Of a DNA stretch of 64,000 bases, positions 44,539 through 56,618 are shown one piece after another. The stretch spans positions 69,771,398 to 69,835,397 of the forward strand of contig NC_092862.1 of the NCBI RefSeq assembly GCF_032062135.1, in the 5' to 3' direction. This DNA comes from Pyxicephalus adspersus. Taxonomy: Eukaryota > Chordata > Amphibia > Anura > Pyxicephalidae. Position 1 is the stretch's first letter, and the number at the start of each line of letters is the position of its first letter. Below the pieces are notes generated by a model that saw only the letters and a list, made by a program, of their open reading frames with translations, had not been told where the DNA came from and did not search any database. A program made the position numbers and the translations under genes.

Positions 44539-45201
44539 ATAGAGTACCGGGTCGGTCACACTTTGGCAGCACAGGAGGCTGATCCAGGACTGGACATATT
44601 GAACCTTTCACATATTGGACTAGGCTCCATATTGGATCAGATTCATACATGATTGATACCTGCTACCTTCACTGGTTTCTCCTGCTAATCTATCTTTTAG
44701 TGAGTAAAAATATATTGTATTTTTACAGTGTACTGTAAATCCTGATGTTACTGTGGAACACACTAAACTACAACCCCTATTATTTGCTGTTATGGTTATG
44801 AAAGAATAGAGGTTTTCTTTGGTCCATATTGAAGTGTTTTTTGAGGTGATCAATAGTAATTGGTACAAAAAAAGTATACTATACCTGTGCTTTCTACTGT
44901 ACTAACATTTTAAAGTGTATGTAATAAAAATTACACTTGGGAACAATTTTGAACAAATTTTTGGTTGACTTCAATTTTTAAGCTTATTTACACTAAAATA
45001 GGTATGCTGATTCTGAAAATGCAGTTAGTTTTCTTCTATCACGTCAGGTTTTTTCTCTAACGCTTATTATAAAGTGATTACTGTAGCGTGGCTTTAGGCT
45101 TTTCATGTACATGCAAGACAGTGTGGTCAGAGGTTGTGCGCTGCTCTACGTAGTGAATAAGCAAAATGTATTTTTCTACTTACGTATTTCCTTTCTTTCA
45201 G
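44539..45201. other. no gene recognised
   Basis: AT-rich; a pyrimidine tract ending CTTTCTTTCAG at 45201 serves the next gene fragment. Confidence 0.4.
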
Positions 45202-46288
45202 ATCATGTCTGGTTCTGCTGTTTCTCATCGTAAGTGCCTAAACAACCCTGATTTATTTTGGTATGTCTCTAGGCCAGTGTGTTTGATGGTCCACAGATTC
45301 GGCAGCTCATCAAAGATGAACATTTCATCAGGACAATGTCGGAAGTCGAAAAGAATGTTTGAATCTCATTCAAAGCCATTGTCAAAGACTTTCTTGGAAA
45401 CACACGAGGAAATAATTACACAGAAATTGTCCAGAAACTCTTGGGGAGCTACAAAATGTTTGGTTGCAATACGAGCGTCAAGGTGCTGTCATGGATAAAG
45501 GGCAGGGGAGGAAAACAGAAAGATAAATACAAGGGACTAGGCCTTTAATGGCTGGGGAAAAGGAAATGGTCACCCCCTATGGACAGCCTAACCTAGCCCT
45601 GACTCCTGACAGTATGAATATCCCCTGAAAGTGGGAATACTCATACACTGGAACCTAGGCCCTAGAAGCCCTGAATAGCCCTAGGAGTAGAGACTGGGCT
45701 TGAGACTACTGGTTCCTTCCCTGATGAATAAACCAGTGTCTCCCTGAGGCCTAGTAACAACAAAAGAACAACAAAACACCAAAAGTAGTTCAACTTATCC
45801 TAATTAGCAAATGGAGGAGCAGGAACCCTGAAGAGGACAACACACCATCTCTTCACATCCCAGAAGTGAATATCAACCGCATAGCATGAAGTGTGAGGCC
45901 AGACTAAATAGAGGAGCAGTAATGACCACCAGCTGTGGCTGATTCAAGAGCTGTGGTCATTACAAACAACAACACAGAAACAAGTGAAAACAAAGAGATT
46001 GTCAGATAACCTCACATGCAACTTCTCACAGATCTTCTAACCTCAGTCGGTAAGGGACCGTAACAGGTGCATTTTCTGCATAGCCATCTTTCTAACTTCC
46101 CGCAAAACCTTGGTGCAGTCACTGATAAGCAAGGTTAAAGATTCCACCAAGATTAGAAGGTCATGGAAGGATGGTATCAGGGTAGATGGAATGTACAAAT
46201 GATGGCTGACTATTGTTGGAGTATCCGTCGGGATTGTCCTAACACTGAACACTCCAGGAAAAGCTATAGGTATTTATTTTACCCTTAA
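45202..46288 (+). pseudogene. unnamed transposon-associated protein, second copy, split by an LTR
   Basis: ATG 45205 follows a splice acceptor and gives MSGSAVSHRKCLNNPDLFWY, the start seen at 22084. The middle of the protein is missing. From 45267 another frame reads VFDGPQIRQLIKDEHFIRTM, then a TGA where the family has Trp, then SFKAIVKDFLGN, NNYTEIVQKLLGSYK and FGCNTSVK. After the LTR it resumes HFLHSHLSNFPQNLGAV, then TAA at 46136 (usual Glu), RFHQD, TAG, KVMEGWYQGRWNVQMMADYC and WSIRRDCPNTEHSRKSY. This FHQD...YQGRW...MMADYCW ending is typical of the same widespread family as the 22084 fragment. Function unknown to me. Three stops and an insertion show it is dead. Confidence 0.72.
45487..46065 (-). 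mobile_element. solo LTR with 5-bp target duplication inside a coding remnant
   Basis: The 579-bp insert begins TGTCATGGATAAAGGGC and ends GGACCGTAACA (TG...CA). GGTGC flanks it at 45482-45486 and 46066-46070. Removing it and one GGTGC rejoins the interrupted protein frame at the Lys of SVK and the following aliphatic residue, which proves the insertion. On the minus strand it opens TGTTACGGTC, like Gypsy LTRs of frogs, so I set that strand tentatively. No internal region remains. Confidence 0.88.
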
Positions 46289-46595
46289 CCGCTTACCAGA
46301 TAAATTTTCAAATGTTTTACTGTAAAAAAAGTAATAGAGTAACAATAAATCCTTTGTATGAACAAAAGAAATTGAAATTAACCGTACATTCAAGTTATTA
46401 TTTCTTTAATTTTTCATTGTATGTAAAATTTGTATGCTTTTTGACAAAAATGGAGGGTACCCTGTATAGTAAAAACTGGATGTGATAGCAAAAAACTGGA
46501 TTCACCACCTAAAAATTAGTAAAAAACAATTGTCAGATCTAACTCAACAAAAAATGTGTACCCCAGTGTTATTGATTTTTATCATATATAGGGAT

Positions 46596-46870
46596 GAGTG
46601 AGCGAGACTTTTAAACTCAATCTCTCTGCGAATTCGTCCCTTTTTGCTTACCGAAATTGTAAGTGAGTACGGCCGGTGTAAATTCGCAGATCAAGATTGA
46701 ATTTTCCTAAAAAAAAAAGTTTTGCAGGCTGTGCTAATCAATGAATGCAGCCAGGACTGCATTTATTGATCAGCTTGTTGTGTGACCGCCGGCACTAGAG
46801 GTTAAATGGGGACAAGTCTCCCCATTCAAAACCTCTAGTCCTTGGCTGAGGAAAGGAAAATCCTGATGAC
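46596..46870 (+). mobile_element. non-autonomous DNA element, TAGGGATGAGTGAGCGAG end
   Basis: Same family as 11140-11550: shared blocks GAGCGAG, AAATTCG-type words, TGTAAATTCG, and AATGAATGCAGCC/GCATTTATTGATCAGC. CAAGTCTCCCCATT and AATGGGGACAAG form an inner hairpin. Confidence 0.6.
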
Positions 46871-47016
46871 GCTCAATTAATGCAATTTTTGCTGTTGCAT
46901 GTATGCATGCTGATATTTTTTCTTTCCTTAGCTTATACATTGGAAGTTTGAGAGCAACATATGCAGCACTCAGGTCATCTATTAGTCTGTTTCTGGGGTC
47001 AAAATCCCAAGTGCTT

Positions 47017-47600
47017 TTATTGACCTAAAAATTTTTGACAGAGAATTCTACACTTTAAAGATTTAATTTTAGGAACTATCTGTGCTGTCATTTGCCACCC
47101 CTCTATCTTCTCCAGTGTTTCATGCAGCTCAATGAATTTATTTTTCCAGACAGAGCTTACTTGAAATTCCAATAGCTCCATTTCCAGGTTTCTTAAATCT
47201 AACCAGTGTAAGCAGGAAAGATCAAGTTCTTTAAATTTAGCTTTATCTGGAGAACTAAGAAAACACAGGGTTGTCTCCATCTTACAGAACTGTAAAAATC
47301 TGTTACTAAAATTGACCTTTGCTGCTGCTACAATGCTAGAAAATCCCTTGCAGATTTCCTGATGGCTTGCAGAATTGTCTGCAAATGTTGTACAATTTTC
47401 TAAATGCATTTTTTGATTTGGAAAATGTTATAGCAGCCCACTTTCAAGGTCTATTTCAAAAACCTGCAGTTTTCTCTCAATTGTTTTAATATCACAAAAC
47501 ATCCTTTCTGCTGTTTTCCCTACACCTTGTAGTTTGTTTGTTAGATACATTAAAGTGTAGTGTAAAATCTGTAAATAAAAACACGAGGTTGGTAAAGCAG
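47017..47600 (-). pseudogene. hAT-type transposase fragment (GTF2IRD2/ZBED5-like)
   Basis: Minus-strand frame: LHYTLMYLTNKLQGVGKTAE, RMFCDIKTIERKLQVFEIDL, then MHLENCTTFADNSASHQEIC, SFLSSPDKAKF-like, DLSCLHWLDLRNLEMELLEF, and WKNKFIELHETLEKIEGWQM. This is the middle-to-C-terminal part of hAT-derived transposases of the kind domesticated in GTF2IRD2 and ZBED5. One TAA (47428-47430, usual aromatic residue) splits an otherwise continuous frame. The C-terminal dimerisation region is missing; after 47017 a different short frame (RNRLIDDLSAAYVALKLP) runs to about 46900. The catalytic N-terminal part is absent. Confidence 0.8.
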
Positions 47601-48099
47601 GCCATATAATTGATCTGTGGATATTCCTCCCCTTTTTCATTCATACACAGCCTATTTTTTTTCAAGCAGGCTACAAATCTTTCGAGGACTCATCCTCTGC
47701 TCAGCCACCGGACATTTTGTACACAAGTTTCACTAGTGAACAATTACACAAGTACACAAGTGAACAATTTTACCGTGCCTAAACCTCCTCAAAAAGTGTT
47801 TGAAACTGTAGAACATTTAGAGCATGAGCCATGATGTTTTTCACCATTTTTGTGACATCTTTGAGGACATCATGTTAGAAAACCATAATTTTATATGATA
47901 TCATGCTCATGTACGTAACTGAACGTGAAGTGAAGAGTTGATGTTATTTTGGAGTTTAAGATTGGCCAGAAGGCTGGAGCAAATATTCATGAGCTTTATT
48001 ATCATATTGTTTTCATTCTCTATTCCTGTATGTATGACCATATTTGAATGTATGGCATGGTGTATATCACATTGTAACTATAAAGATAAGTACTAACTT
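47601..48099. other. no gene recognised
   Basis: The words ACACAAGT and GTGAACAATT are repeated around 47720-47770. Nothing else recognised. Confidence 0.35.
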
Positions 48100-48444
48100 T
48101 TAACCTTCTGGGCGGTTACCCCGAGTCTAGCCTAACTATGCTCAGGGTAGCTAAAAATAGAATCAAGCATTGCTTTGGCTGCGGTGCCAAATTTGAATCC
48201 CCTTACATCTGATTGTCATGCAACATTGTATGACAATCAGATTACTGAAAATCCCAATTACCTGGTCCCCCCAGGTCCTCCGGAGATGTTTTCTTTCTTC
48301 TGTCTTCAGCCACTGAATGCAGAGACGATCTTCGGGGTTTCCTGGTGACGTTGGTGCGGGCGGAAGGCGGGGCGGGAAATTCAAATCATTTTGCATTGGA
48401 TTCAGTACAAAATAGCTGTATTGAGTCCAATACAAAGAAATCTT

Positions 48445-48485
<41 letters not shown>

Positions 48486-49071
48486 TATTATCTATATATT
48501 ATATAAGTTATTGTACAAGTTTTTGTTATAAATTATTGTATGATTTTTTTTTTTTAAATGTATTATTATTATTACATTAATTAAATATTGTCCATATTTC
48601 AGGTGAGTTATGTGTAAGAATTATAGCCTACAATGTAAAATAAATTTCCATGCAAAAAAAGTAACGCTTTTTGCGTGGAAATACAGAGAGAATTCCCATC
48701 CTCTGGCAGACTAGACTTTCTTAAATTTGTTGTAGTGCTCTCTTTCAGACCTTATGTTGATTGGCTTATTTGGGATCTCCTTTTCTTTGTTGAGAACAAC
48801 CATCTAAAGAGCTACCTAAACTTCTGATGCTCTGGACAGTTTAACTCTTCTGCATTATATCTAAAACTATTAAAATGTTTATTGTATTTAAACTTATGTA
48901 TTTACTTTATTTTACGTGATTGTGTGTTTCAAACTTTATTATTTTCAAGATATCTACTAGATCCTCGTTTAGACATATTTTGGTAAGTTACAGGTCTGCA
49001 ATATATAAAAAAAAAACTTTACCACTTTTTGTACAGAAGTCCAGACATCAGTGAAACACCCAGGAGGTTAA
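48100..49071 (+). mobile_element. TTAA-family non-autonomous element, near full length
   Basis: Starts TTAACCTTCTGGGCGGTTACC and ends AAACACCCAGGAGGTTAA; TTAA at both limits. Internal order: CTGATTGTCAT and its inverse, TCCTCCGGAGATG, GGGGTTTCCTGGTGACG, GCGGGGCGGGAAATTCAAAT, TTGAGTCCAATACAAAGAAA, AT-rich middle, AGATATCTACTAGATCCTCG. About 970 bp without coding capacity. TTAA targets point to piggyBac or Kolobok machinery. Confidence 0.8.
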
Positions 49072-49267
49072 TTAGGCAGTGCCTGACTGTTTTGTGTCTT
49101 ACTTTAACCCTTCCTGACACAGGTAGTCCCACAAATACATCCACCTTGTTACATGCATTCACAGGTAAACTAATTGATGCCATTTTTTGTATGGTAATTT
49201 TAAAAAAAAAGATTTTTTTGTCAGGGCAAATATTTATATTTGAGGTAAACATTGCTCACATATCTTG

Positions 49268-50198
49268 AGCACTTGGTACGGGGTAATAACACTTGCAAAA
49301 AGCGTTAAACCCGTACTTTTTTCAGGTGGTTAACAAACGTTGTATTGTAATCCGATTGTCATACATTGTATGACAATCGGATTAAAATTGTAAGAATATA
49401 CTCACCCGGTCCCCGCAGCTCCTCCGGACACGTCCTCTCTCTTGCTTCTTCTCCCGGCGAGTGCATTGACGATCTCCGGGGTTTCCCGGTGATGTCGCTG
49501 CATGTGTCGGTGCAGGAGGCGGGGCGGGAAATTCAAATAACTTTTTGTATTGAACTCAATACAAAAAAGCTGTATTGAGTCCAATACAAAGAAATCTTTA
49601 TATAATATATATATAATTGTATTATATATATATTATATAAGCTACTGTACACATACATTATATGATACACTATTTTTTTTTAAAGCATTATTTTTTTAAA
49701 GATTTTTTTTTTTATGTTTTTTAAAAAAAAATTTTATTATTAAATTTATAAAATTTTGGACATATATCGGTGAGTTATGTGGTAATTGGGTGAATTATAA
49801 GTAATTATTGAGTAATTCGGTGAATTATGGCATACAATCTAAAATAAAATTCCATGCTAAAAATTTAACACTTTTTGCATGGAAGTTTGGAAAGAATTAG
49901 AATACCCGGCGTTCGCGTATGCGTCCCTCGACGATTCCTGATGATGTCCGTGCGTGCACCTGTCGATGGGGGTCGTAGAGGGAAATTCAAATATTTTGTA
50001 TTGGATTCAATACAAAGTCCTGTATCCAATCCAATACAAAATAATACAAAATATTTATATTCATGATATCTACTAGACCCTTGTTCGGACATATTTCTGT
50101 AAGTTACAGGTCTACAATTAAAAAAAAAAATTCATGAAAAACAGTGTACCGCTTTTGGTACAGAAATCTAGACATCAGTGTAACGCCCAGGTGGTTAA
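49268..50198 (+). mobile_element. TTAA-family non-autonomous element, adjacent second copy
   Basis: Shares every block with the copy at 48100 and is closer to the copy at 63415 (CGGTCCCCGCAGCTCCTCCG, GCGAGTGCATTGACGATCTC, GAACTCAATACAAAAAAGCT). It ends CAGTGTAACGCCCAGGTGGTTAA-like. A second GGGAAATTCAAAT plus ATTGGATTCAATACAAAG block at about 49980-50040 repeats the palindromic core, so the copy is a composite. Only about 200 bp separate it from the previous copy. Confidence 0.75.
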
Positions 50199-50518
50199 TA
50201 AATGTGAAGCCTACTATGTAAACAAACACTATGTCCTCTGTCCTAGATTTCTCACTTCTCTTTTCATCTTTTTTTCTGGTTGTGTCATTTCTAGTACAAC
50301 ACTAATGCCCACTTATGCATTTGGAGCTGTGGGTTGAGTCTAGTGGAAGTCACCAGCACTCCAAATTTATTTTCACACATTCATTAGTAGAGCATCATGT
50401 ATATCAAATACAGGCAATGTTTGCAGTTAGCACAAGATCCTTGACTGTGACAAGGCAGAGCCCCCCTAAAGTCATCACTCTCCCTCCCACCCCTCCCTAC
50501 AAAATACCAAGACCATAA

Positions 50519-51060
50519 TATTGGTTAATTGGCCCTCAGGCCTTTTAATAAACAGAGATAACTTTATTAACAAGGCTATAAACATAAATAACAGTAAAAA
50601 CACATTAAAACAACCTTTTCTTTAATGCCATAAAACATACCCAAACAATTAACTTTATTGAACCTTCTACCAAATTTAAAATCCCCAGTTACTGGTCCTC
50701 GAAGGCCCCACAATTTTACCTCCTTTTCTTTGGGTCTGCACCACCGTGATTTATATCCACCAGCGGCACTCGCAGCTCTTCCGACCAAAAAACTTTTTCA
50801 ACCTTCCAATAACAACTTAATACCAGAGACTCCCACACTATAGATGGATCTCTCACCCCCTCTGAAAAGATCAACCATCCAACTTCTCCCGAGGACCCCA
50901 CTACCTACACACCTCCCACACAAAACACCCCATCAAAAACACTTAAAAGGGCGGGTGGGTAACTTTTCTCTCTACCTGTCCAGCTACCAACCAAAAGCTC
51001 CACCTCTTCTGACTTCTCCATCTTTTCACTCTTCCTGCCCCCTCCCCCCCCCCACCTTAG
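50519..51060 (-). mobile_element. probable DIRS/Ngaro-type 3' end fragment
   Basis: On the minus strand GGAAGGTTGAAAAAGTTTTT, GGTCGGAAGAGCTGCGAG, a repeated AATAAAGTTA, and GGCCTGAGGGCCAATTAACC near the end resemble the tail of the DIRS-type element at 25270-25710 (AATAAA followed by GGGCTGCTATGGCCAATTG). Homology is by eye and weak; no protein domain is left. Confidence 0.4.
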
Positions 51061-53603
51061 TCATGAGAAAAAGAACCTGTACTCTTCCTTTACTATACAT
51101 ACAGAAACATCTGCTACTTTATTCATTATGTGATGGAAGTTGATGACATCTACTCCAAATGTCTAATTACAAACTTTGCTGTGTGCTGTGTTACGAAGTT
51201 TGCTGTGTTATTTTATGAATACATTTTTTACCTGCACTTTCTGGTTTGCTCTGTTGGTTTTGTTTTAGTTTGACAGTAAATGTCCTGGGGTAACATATAC
51301 AGAGCTGCAAGAAGAATGAGGTATTGAAAATAAAATGTAACCACCAGTCCAGATAACAAAAACATATTTTATTTATTCTAGTCGGCCTCTTGTAGGCACT
51401 TCCCACTGTTCCCTTTTTTTGTTATAACTTTTTGCATCATCCGATCCCAGTGACAGTTATGTCCCTCATTTCATGTCCTGCTGTCATAGTGACAGTGAGT
51501 GAGATGAAATCCCCTGAACAGGGTCAAAGACAGAAAAAGAAAACAAAAGTATTTACTCTTTCCCAATCAATCTTAGAAAAGACATTAACTGAAGTTTAAT
51601 TTTAAGTATCCAGGGGAAAACCATTACATCAGAGTATCAAAAAGTGCTGTTTTTCTATTGTGTTAAAAAAGGAGTGTAACATAAAAATCACATAATCACA
51701 AAATAAAGAATTATTATTACATGCACAACATTGAATAACTGCAATCAGAAAAGAAAAACAATGTCATGTCCTTGCATGTGACATGTGAACATATTACACG
51801 GGCATCACAGTACAAATTATACTGAAGGTCTAAACCAAGAAAATCAGATTGTCTTCTGCTCCTTTTAAACTGTTATTTTATGAAGGAGGTGGTATGCACA
51901 GCCACATATTGAAGTGTAGCAGCTCAAAAAAAATTATAAAATGGTCTTGTGCGTATTTATCTTTATGATAAATATGCACTGGATACAACATTGCCCCTAA
52001 AACATAGGTAATGGTGATCAATGGGTTTGTATTCTGAAACACTTTTTAACAGAAATACAGAATTGCACAAAATGTATTGATAGCTTCATATAACTTCTCA
52101 CTGCCTTTTCTGTACTAAGCAGATGTATATCACTGATGCAGCTGTACATAAAATATCTTTTGTATATTGCAAATATTCCACTTAAGATGGGGATATCTAA
52201 AACTCAACAATGTTTTGTTTGATGTTTTGTCTGAAATTTCATTTGTATCATAGCGTGCAAATGCTAAGCAATCTGTAATCTGAAGCAACTACAAATTCTG
52301 CTCAGTGTGTCGTATCAGTGATTGAGCAAAAGGTTCCTGCTGATCTTTGTGAATTGAACATATATTGCAAATTATGTTTGTTATTCTGGTTATGACCTTG
52401 GTATGTCCTCTGTTTGTTGTTTGCTACTGCCTTCTCAAAAAACATTTACCTAAATAGTAATCTGAACTCTGCAATGCAACTCTTATATGCACTCTACAGG
52501 CTAGGGGTATGTTGTGGTTTGCCACCTGTTCATCAATTAAGAAGCGAAAGCGTAACTATTCCATTGAGAACAGGACAAAATATCTTATAACTCATATGTC
52601 TGTGTTCAGTTAAGTCTTCTAAAGGAATAAGCACAATTGATTTGACTTGCTTAGGGTTAGATAAATCCAGTTTAAAGTCCATGAGGTAGGATTCCTGTTA
52701 GCAGATTTTGGCTAATTCTTTCTAATGAAAAACTGTTAAGTTCCTATCAAATTTTCATTAGGCTCCCATAAAGAGTTAGGACTTGGCAGTGAGGTTGTGT
52801 TGCATTCACTGCTTCTTTGTACCAGGAAGTGCTGTTGTTTTGCCCCCCCATAGAGAGCAAATGGGGGCTGCAGTGAATAGTACCGCTCACTGCCGACAGG
52901 TGTCAGATGCGCAGACACTGGTTCTTTTTTTGTCATGCAAGTCCTCAAGAGCAACAGGTGTAAACCTGCTTGTAAGAAACTGCAGATAATACTACAATAA
53001 ATTTTGACTTAAGCAAAAAAGTTTTAATGAGCAAGACTTTGCCCCAATGTACAATGAAGTAAGCCATTGTTGCCACAAAGGATGGACTGCCTTTGTTCAT
53101 CTTGGAGGATGAAGACATAGTAGCTAACAAAGGAAATTTCCCAATAATGTCATAAAAGGAACAAGCTGTTGTCATCATAAATAAATGTAGTCACAGCACA
53201 TCTACCATGTTATAAGCTGCAGAATAAATCAACGATGTTTGCAGGTCCGTAGCTTCACTTACCAATAAAAAAGTATAGTGCATGTTATTTAAGGTCTATT
53301 TTATATCTAATTATCTGCATAAATATGGAAATTATATTACTATCAATGCATATAGATATTCAATTAAAGAAGGTTCATGCACAAATAATAGCTAGTCATT
53401 CAAACAGTTTAATTAAGAAAACAAGGTAAGACAAAGTGCACAGCAATATTGTCAGATATTTAAACACATAGGAACTTCAATCAATGATACATATATATAT
53501 ATCACATGGACATAGTTATTAGTAGTAACCCCTACAATAACTCAGTATCTACTTAGTACAAAATACATCAAAACAATATAGAAATAATAGCATAAACATA
53601 GAC
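51061..53603. other. no gene recognised
   Basis: AT-rich. A segment near 52790-52930 (GCTGTTGTTTTGCC, ATAGAGAGCAAATGGGGGCT, AATAGTACCGCTCACTGC) is GC-richer and may be an old short element, but no ends are visible. Confidence 0.35.
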
Positions 53604-54089
53604 TGAGACATATACCAAACAATATAAACATGAAATTCAGGAATGTGTATAGCTACCTGTATGGATGTTGATGGGTACTCCATGAGCCTGATTCCCTAGG
53701 AGCTCCCATCATTCCCTCTTCTCTTTTTTTCCTCTTTTTTCCTCTTTTTTATTGGCACCCACCCCAATAGATTGGGATTGGTTACTGTCATTTGATGACA
53801 GTAACCAATCCCAATCTATTGGAGTGGGTGCCAACTGATGGTCATCGTACCAAACACACCCACTAACCAATCAAGGAGTCCCAATGTTACCTAATGGGAC
53901 TTAAATATATAAAAAGGGGAGCTGGAATATAACAAAAGGGAAAAAAAGAGGAAAAAAAGAGGAAAAAAAGAGAAGAGGGAATGATGGGAGCTCCTAGGGA
54001 ATCAGGCTCATGGAGTACCCATCAACATCCATACAGGTAGCTATACACATTCCTGAATTTCATGTTTATATTGTTTGGTATATGTCTCA
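53604..54089. repeat. long inverted repeat, 146-bp arms, with an inner 38-bp hairpin
   Basis: The left arm (53604-53750) and right arm (about 53940-54089) are reverse complements over about 146 bp with essentially only T-run length differences. The arms start TGAGACATATACCAAACA and include AGCTACCTGTATGG, CTCCATGAGCCTGATTCCC and a TTTTTTTCCTC triple repeat. Between them, 53754-53791 and 53795-53832 form a second hairpin with 37 of 38 matches and a 3-base loop, followed by about 105 bp of unique sequence with ATATAAAAAGGGG. Could be a foldback/MITE-type element; no TSD is evident. Confidence 0.95.
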
Positions 54090-55299
54090 AATATGTCTCT
54101 AAATTTGATACAAGAATCTCTTGCTGGAATCTAAATGTAAGGGTCAACCAGAGGTCCAGCTGGGTTATCAACCCAACCCATCTGTTTGATTATGCATCCA
54201 TCTTCTGCCCACTCTGGCTTGATGGATTAATTGCCCTTTGAGGGTCCTACTGGTAACCAGTTTGTTATGGGAACTAGATCTTGTGTACTGACATGTTTTA
54301 TTATTTGTTTTGTTTATTGTTCCTTGGTTGACCACTGATAAGACATCCCCTAGGTGATCCAGATGGCCAGTACAAAGAAAAACAGGTTTCAACATTCCTG
54401 CACCTATACGCATACCCATGCATACCTCTATATATATATATACACATATATACACACCTCTATATACATATACATATCTATTTACATATTCATAAACAAT
54501 CTTGAGGTGCAACATGCATGGCATAGATATTACATTACAAGAGCAGGATGACAGTCTACATTGTTTAGGTGACTAAATACAAAACTACATATCAAGAACA
54601 TAATATGTAAAAACAAATGACAGTGATACACACAATGAGCCTGATTTATTAAAGCTTTCCAAGGCTGGAGAAGATTCATATTCATCTGTGAACCATGGTC
54701 TAGCACGCTTAATTCTATACATCCATTTTATTGTAAAAGGCTTTTTGCCTAAAATTCTCTAGGTACTGCATAGTGTCGTCAATGACCAGAGATAAGATAG
54801 GTCAAAGGTTAACTGTTCAAAGTGGCTAACGTGATTCTTTTGATCAATCCAGCCTTATGTGTTTGACTAGTGCTAAGCTGAATAACATAAAAAAGGGTAA
54901 TTATGTTGCCACTCTTGGATACCCATCTTCCTTCCTATACATCTTAAAGTTGACTTCTACTAGAGACTGTGTAAGCTGGCATTGCTGATCTGGTTCCAAA
55001 TATACACTTGGTGCTCTGATTCTGTAACACATTTTCTGTAATAATCATATCCAATTAAGTTTATTTTAATATATATACCCTATACCCCACAAATGAGTAG
55101 CATGGGTTGCAAGGTAGAATGTTAACCCTTCCAATATCAATTATATCATGTACTGCCATAAGTGTATAAATAGGTCAAATATAAAGCCTAACTACAATTT
55201 AAAAATATGTGGTCAAATTACACATTCTATTACTAATTAGTGACAACTTTCCAGGTGTTCAGGGTTTCCAGGCAGTTCCATAATATTAAAAAAAAAATT
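54090..55299. other. no gene recognised; one dispersed-repeat fragment
   Basis: CCTGATTTATTAAAGCTTTCC and AAGGCTGGAGAAGATTCATA at about 54641-54700 belong to a repeat common in frogs, here as a fragment. A (TA/CA)-rich low-complexity run lies at 54425-54485. Confidence 0.4.
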
Positions 55300-55867
55300 T
55301 GAATTACCTCCCTAGAGGTTACCCCGAGTGTGACTTGGGGTAGAAAAAAGTTGCTAAAAGCGGTAACCCTGCATTGCACTTGGGGTAGGTAAACCTATAG
55401 AAGGTAAGTAAATACAGCGCTTACCTAATCCGCTGGCATCCCACATTGTCCATTACCGCGATCTCCATCTTCTTTCTCCTTCTTCCGGCCGGCTTCTGCA
55501 CCCAATGAGTCACTGGGGAGTTCCCAGTGACGTTGGTGCGTGTGTACGTTGCCAGCGGGGTGGGCGGGAAATTCAAAATCCATTTGTATTGCATTCAATA
55601 CAGAATAACTGTATTGAATGCAATACATTGGATTTATATGTGTAAAATCAGTACATTGTTTTCAAGAACATTTATTTTACAGTATATACAGTAGTATGAG
55701 TATAATATGTTTTTTTTAAATTAAAAAAAAAAAAAAAAATTATTTTTTAAAAATATGTTGACTTTTTAATTTATTCAATGGATTGTTTTTACATGATTTT
55801 GTGTTTCAAACTTTATTATACTCATTTTAGACATATAAAACCGGAAAGAAATCGCTAAGGAGGTTAA
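55300..55867 (+). mobile_element. TTAA-family element, divergent subfamily
   Basis: Begins TTACCTCCCTAGAGGTTACC and ends TCGCTAAGGAGGTTAA. Inside are CCCAGTGACGTTGG, GGGTGGGCGGGAAATTCAAA, and the palindromic TTGCATTCAATACAGAATAA with CTGTATTGAATGCAATACA. Same subfamily as the inverted copy at 37416-38385. Confidence 0.75.
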
Positions 55868-56618
55868 TGCACCTTTTGGGTTTATCCCTCTTATTTTGCA
55901 TTTATGTATCCAAAACTGCACAATGTTTTGGGCAATGATAGCTCTTCATTGGGTGTATCAGTATAAATGACAAAATAACATAATCTCAGAATGGCTTTGA
56001 TGCACTGCTCATTTTTTGAGCATAAAATAAAAGTTTTTTCTAATATTTGATTACAAAGTCTAATCCAATTGGTCACAAAGTTCTTTTTTTAAGTATCTAT
56101 CTATGTAATACTAAATTTCTCATTCTTATTTGCCATATTTCGATGAGCTAATGAGATCCCCTTAACACAAGCTTAGATTGTTTCTTAAGTGCAGACTTGC
56201 AAAATTAGGACATATTCCACCCATTTCTTAGGAAAAATATTGTTTTTAATCTCTTAACCATGACCTCCCATTATGCAGGTGTGAAATACACTGAGCAATC
56301 ATTTGTGAAATATTATTTTTCACTTTCTTGTAAATTGCCTAAAATTGTATTTTCAAATGGTAATTATTTCCACTTTGACAGATACTTTTATTTACAGATG
56401 CAAGCAAAGAGAATTAGATTGGAACTGTATTTGCAAATTTTTTAAAGCCAGTAGCTGAAGGGAATTTGCTCCTTTATTATTAGTTTGTTACTGATATGTT
56501 TTTGTTATATTATGATCTTTGGATGACATTATCTTGGTCTAAAAGAGAAAAATAGAAAAAAAAAAAAATCTAAAAATAACACTTTGTTAAATACCTTTAT
56601 TCCTTAACCAATCTAATT
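55868..56618. other. no gene recognised
   Basis: AT-rich; nothing recognised. Confidence 0.4.

Noticed and set aside
48163..48435. 90-codon minus frame, with similar ones at 49402, 55425 and 63487
   Set aside because: They recur in every TTAA-family copy at the same place and are shadows of that repeat.
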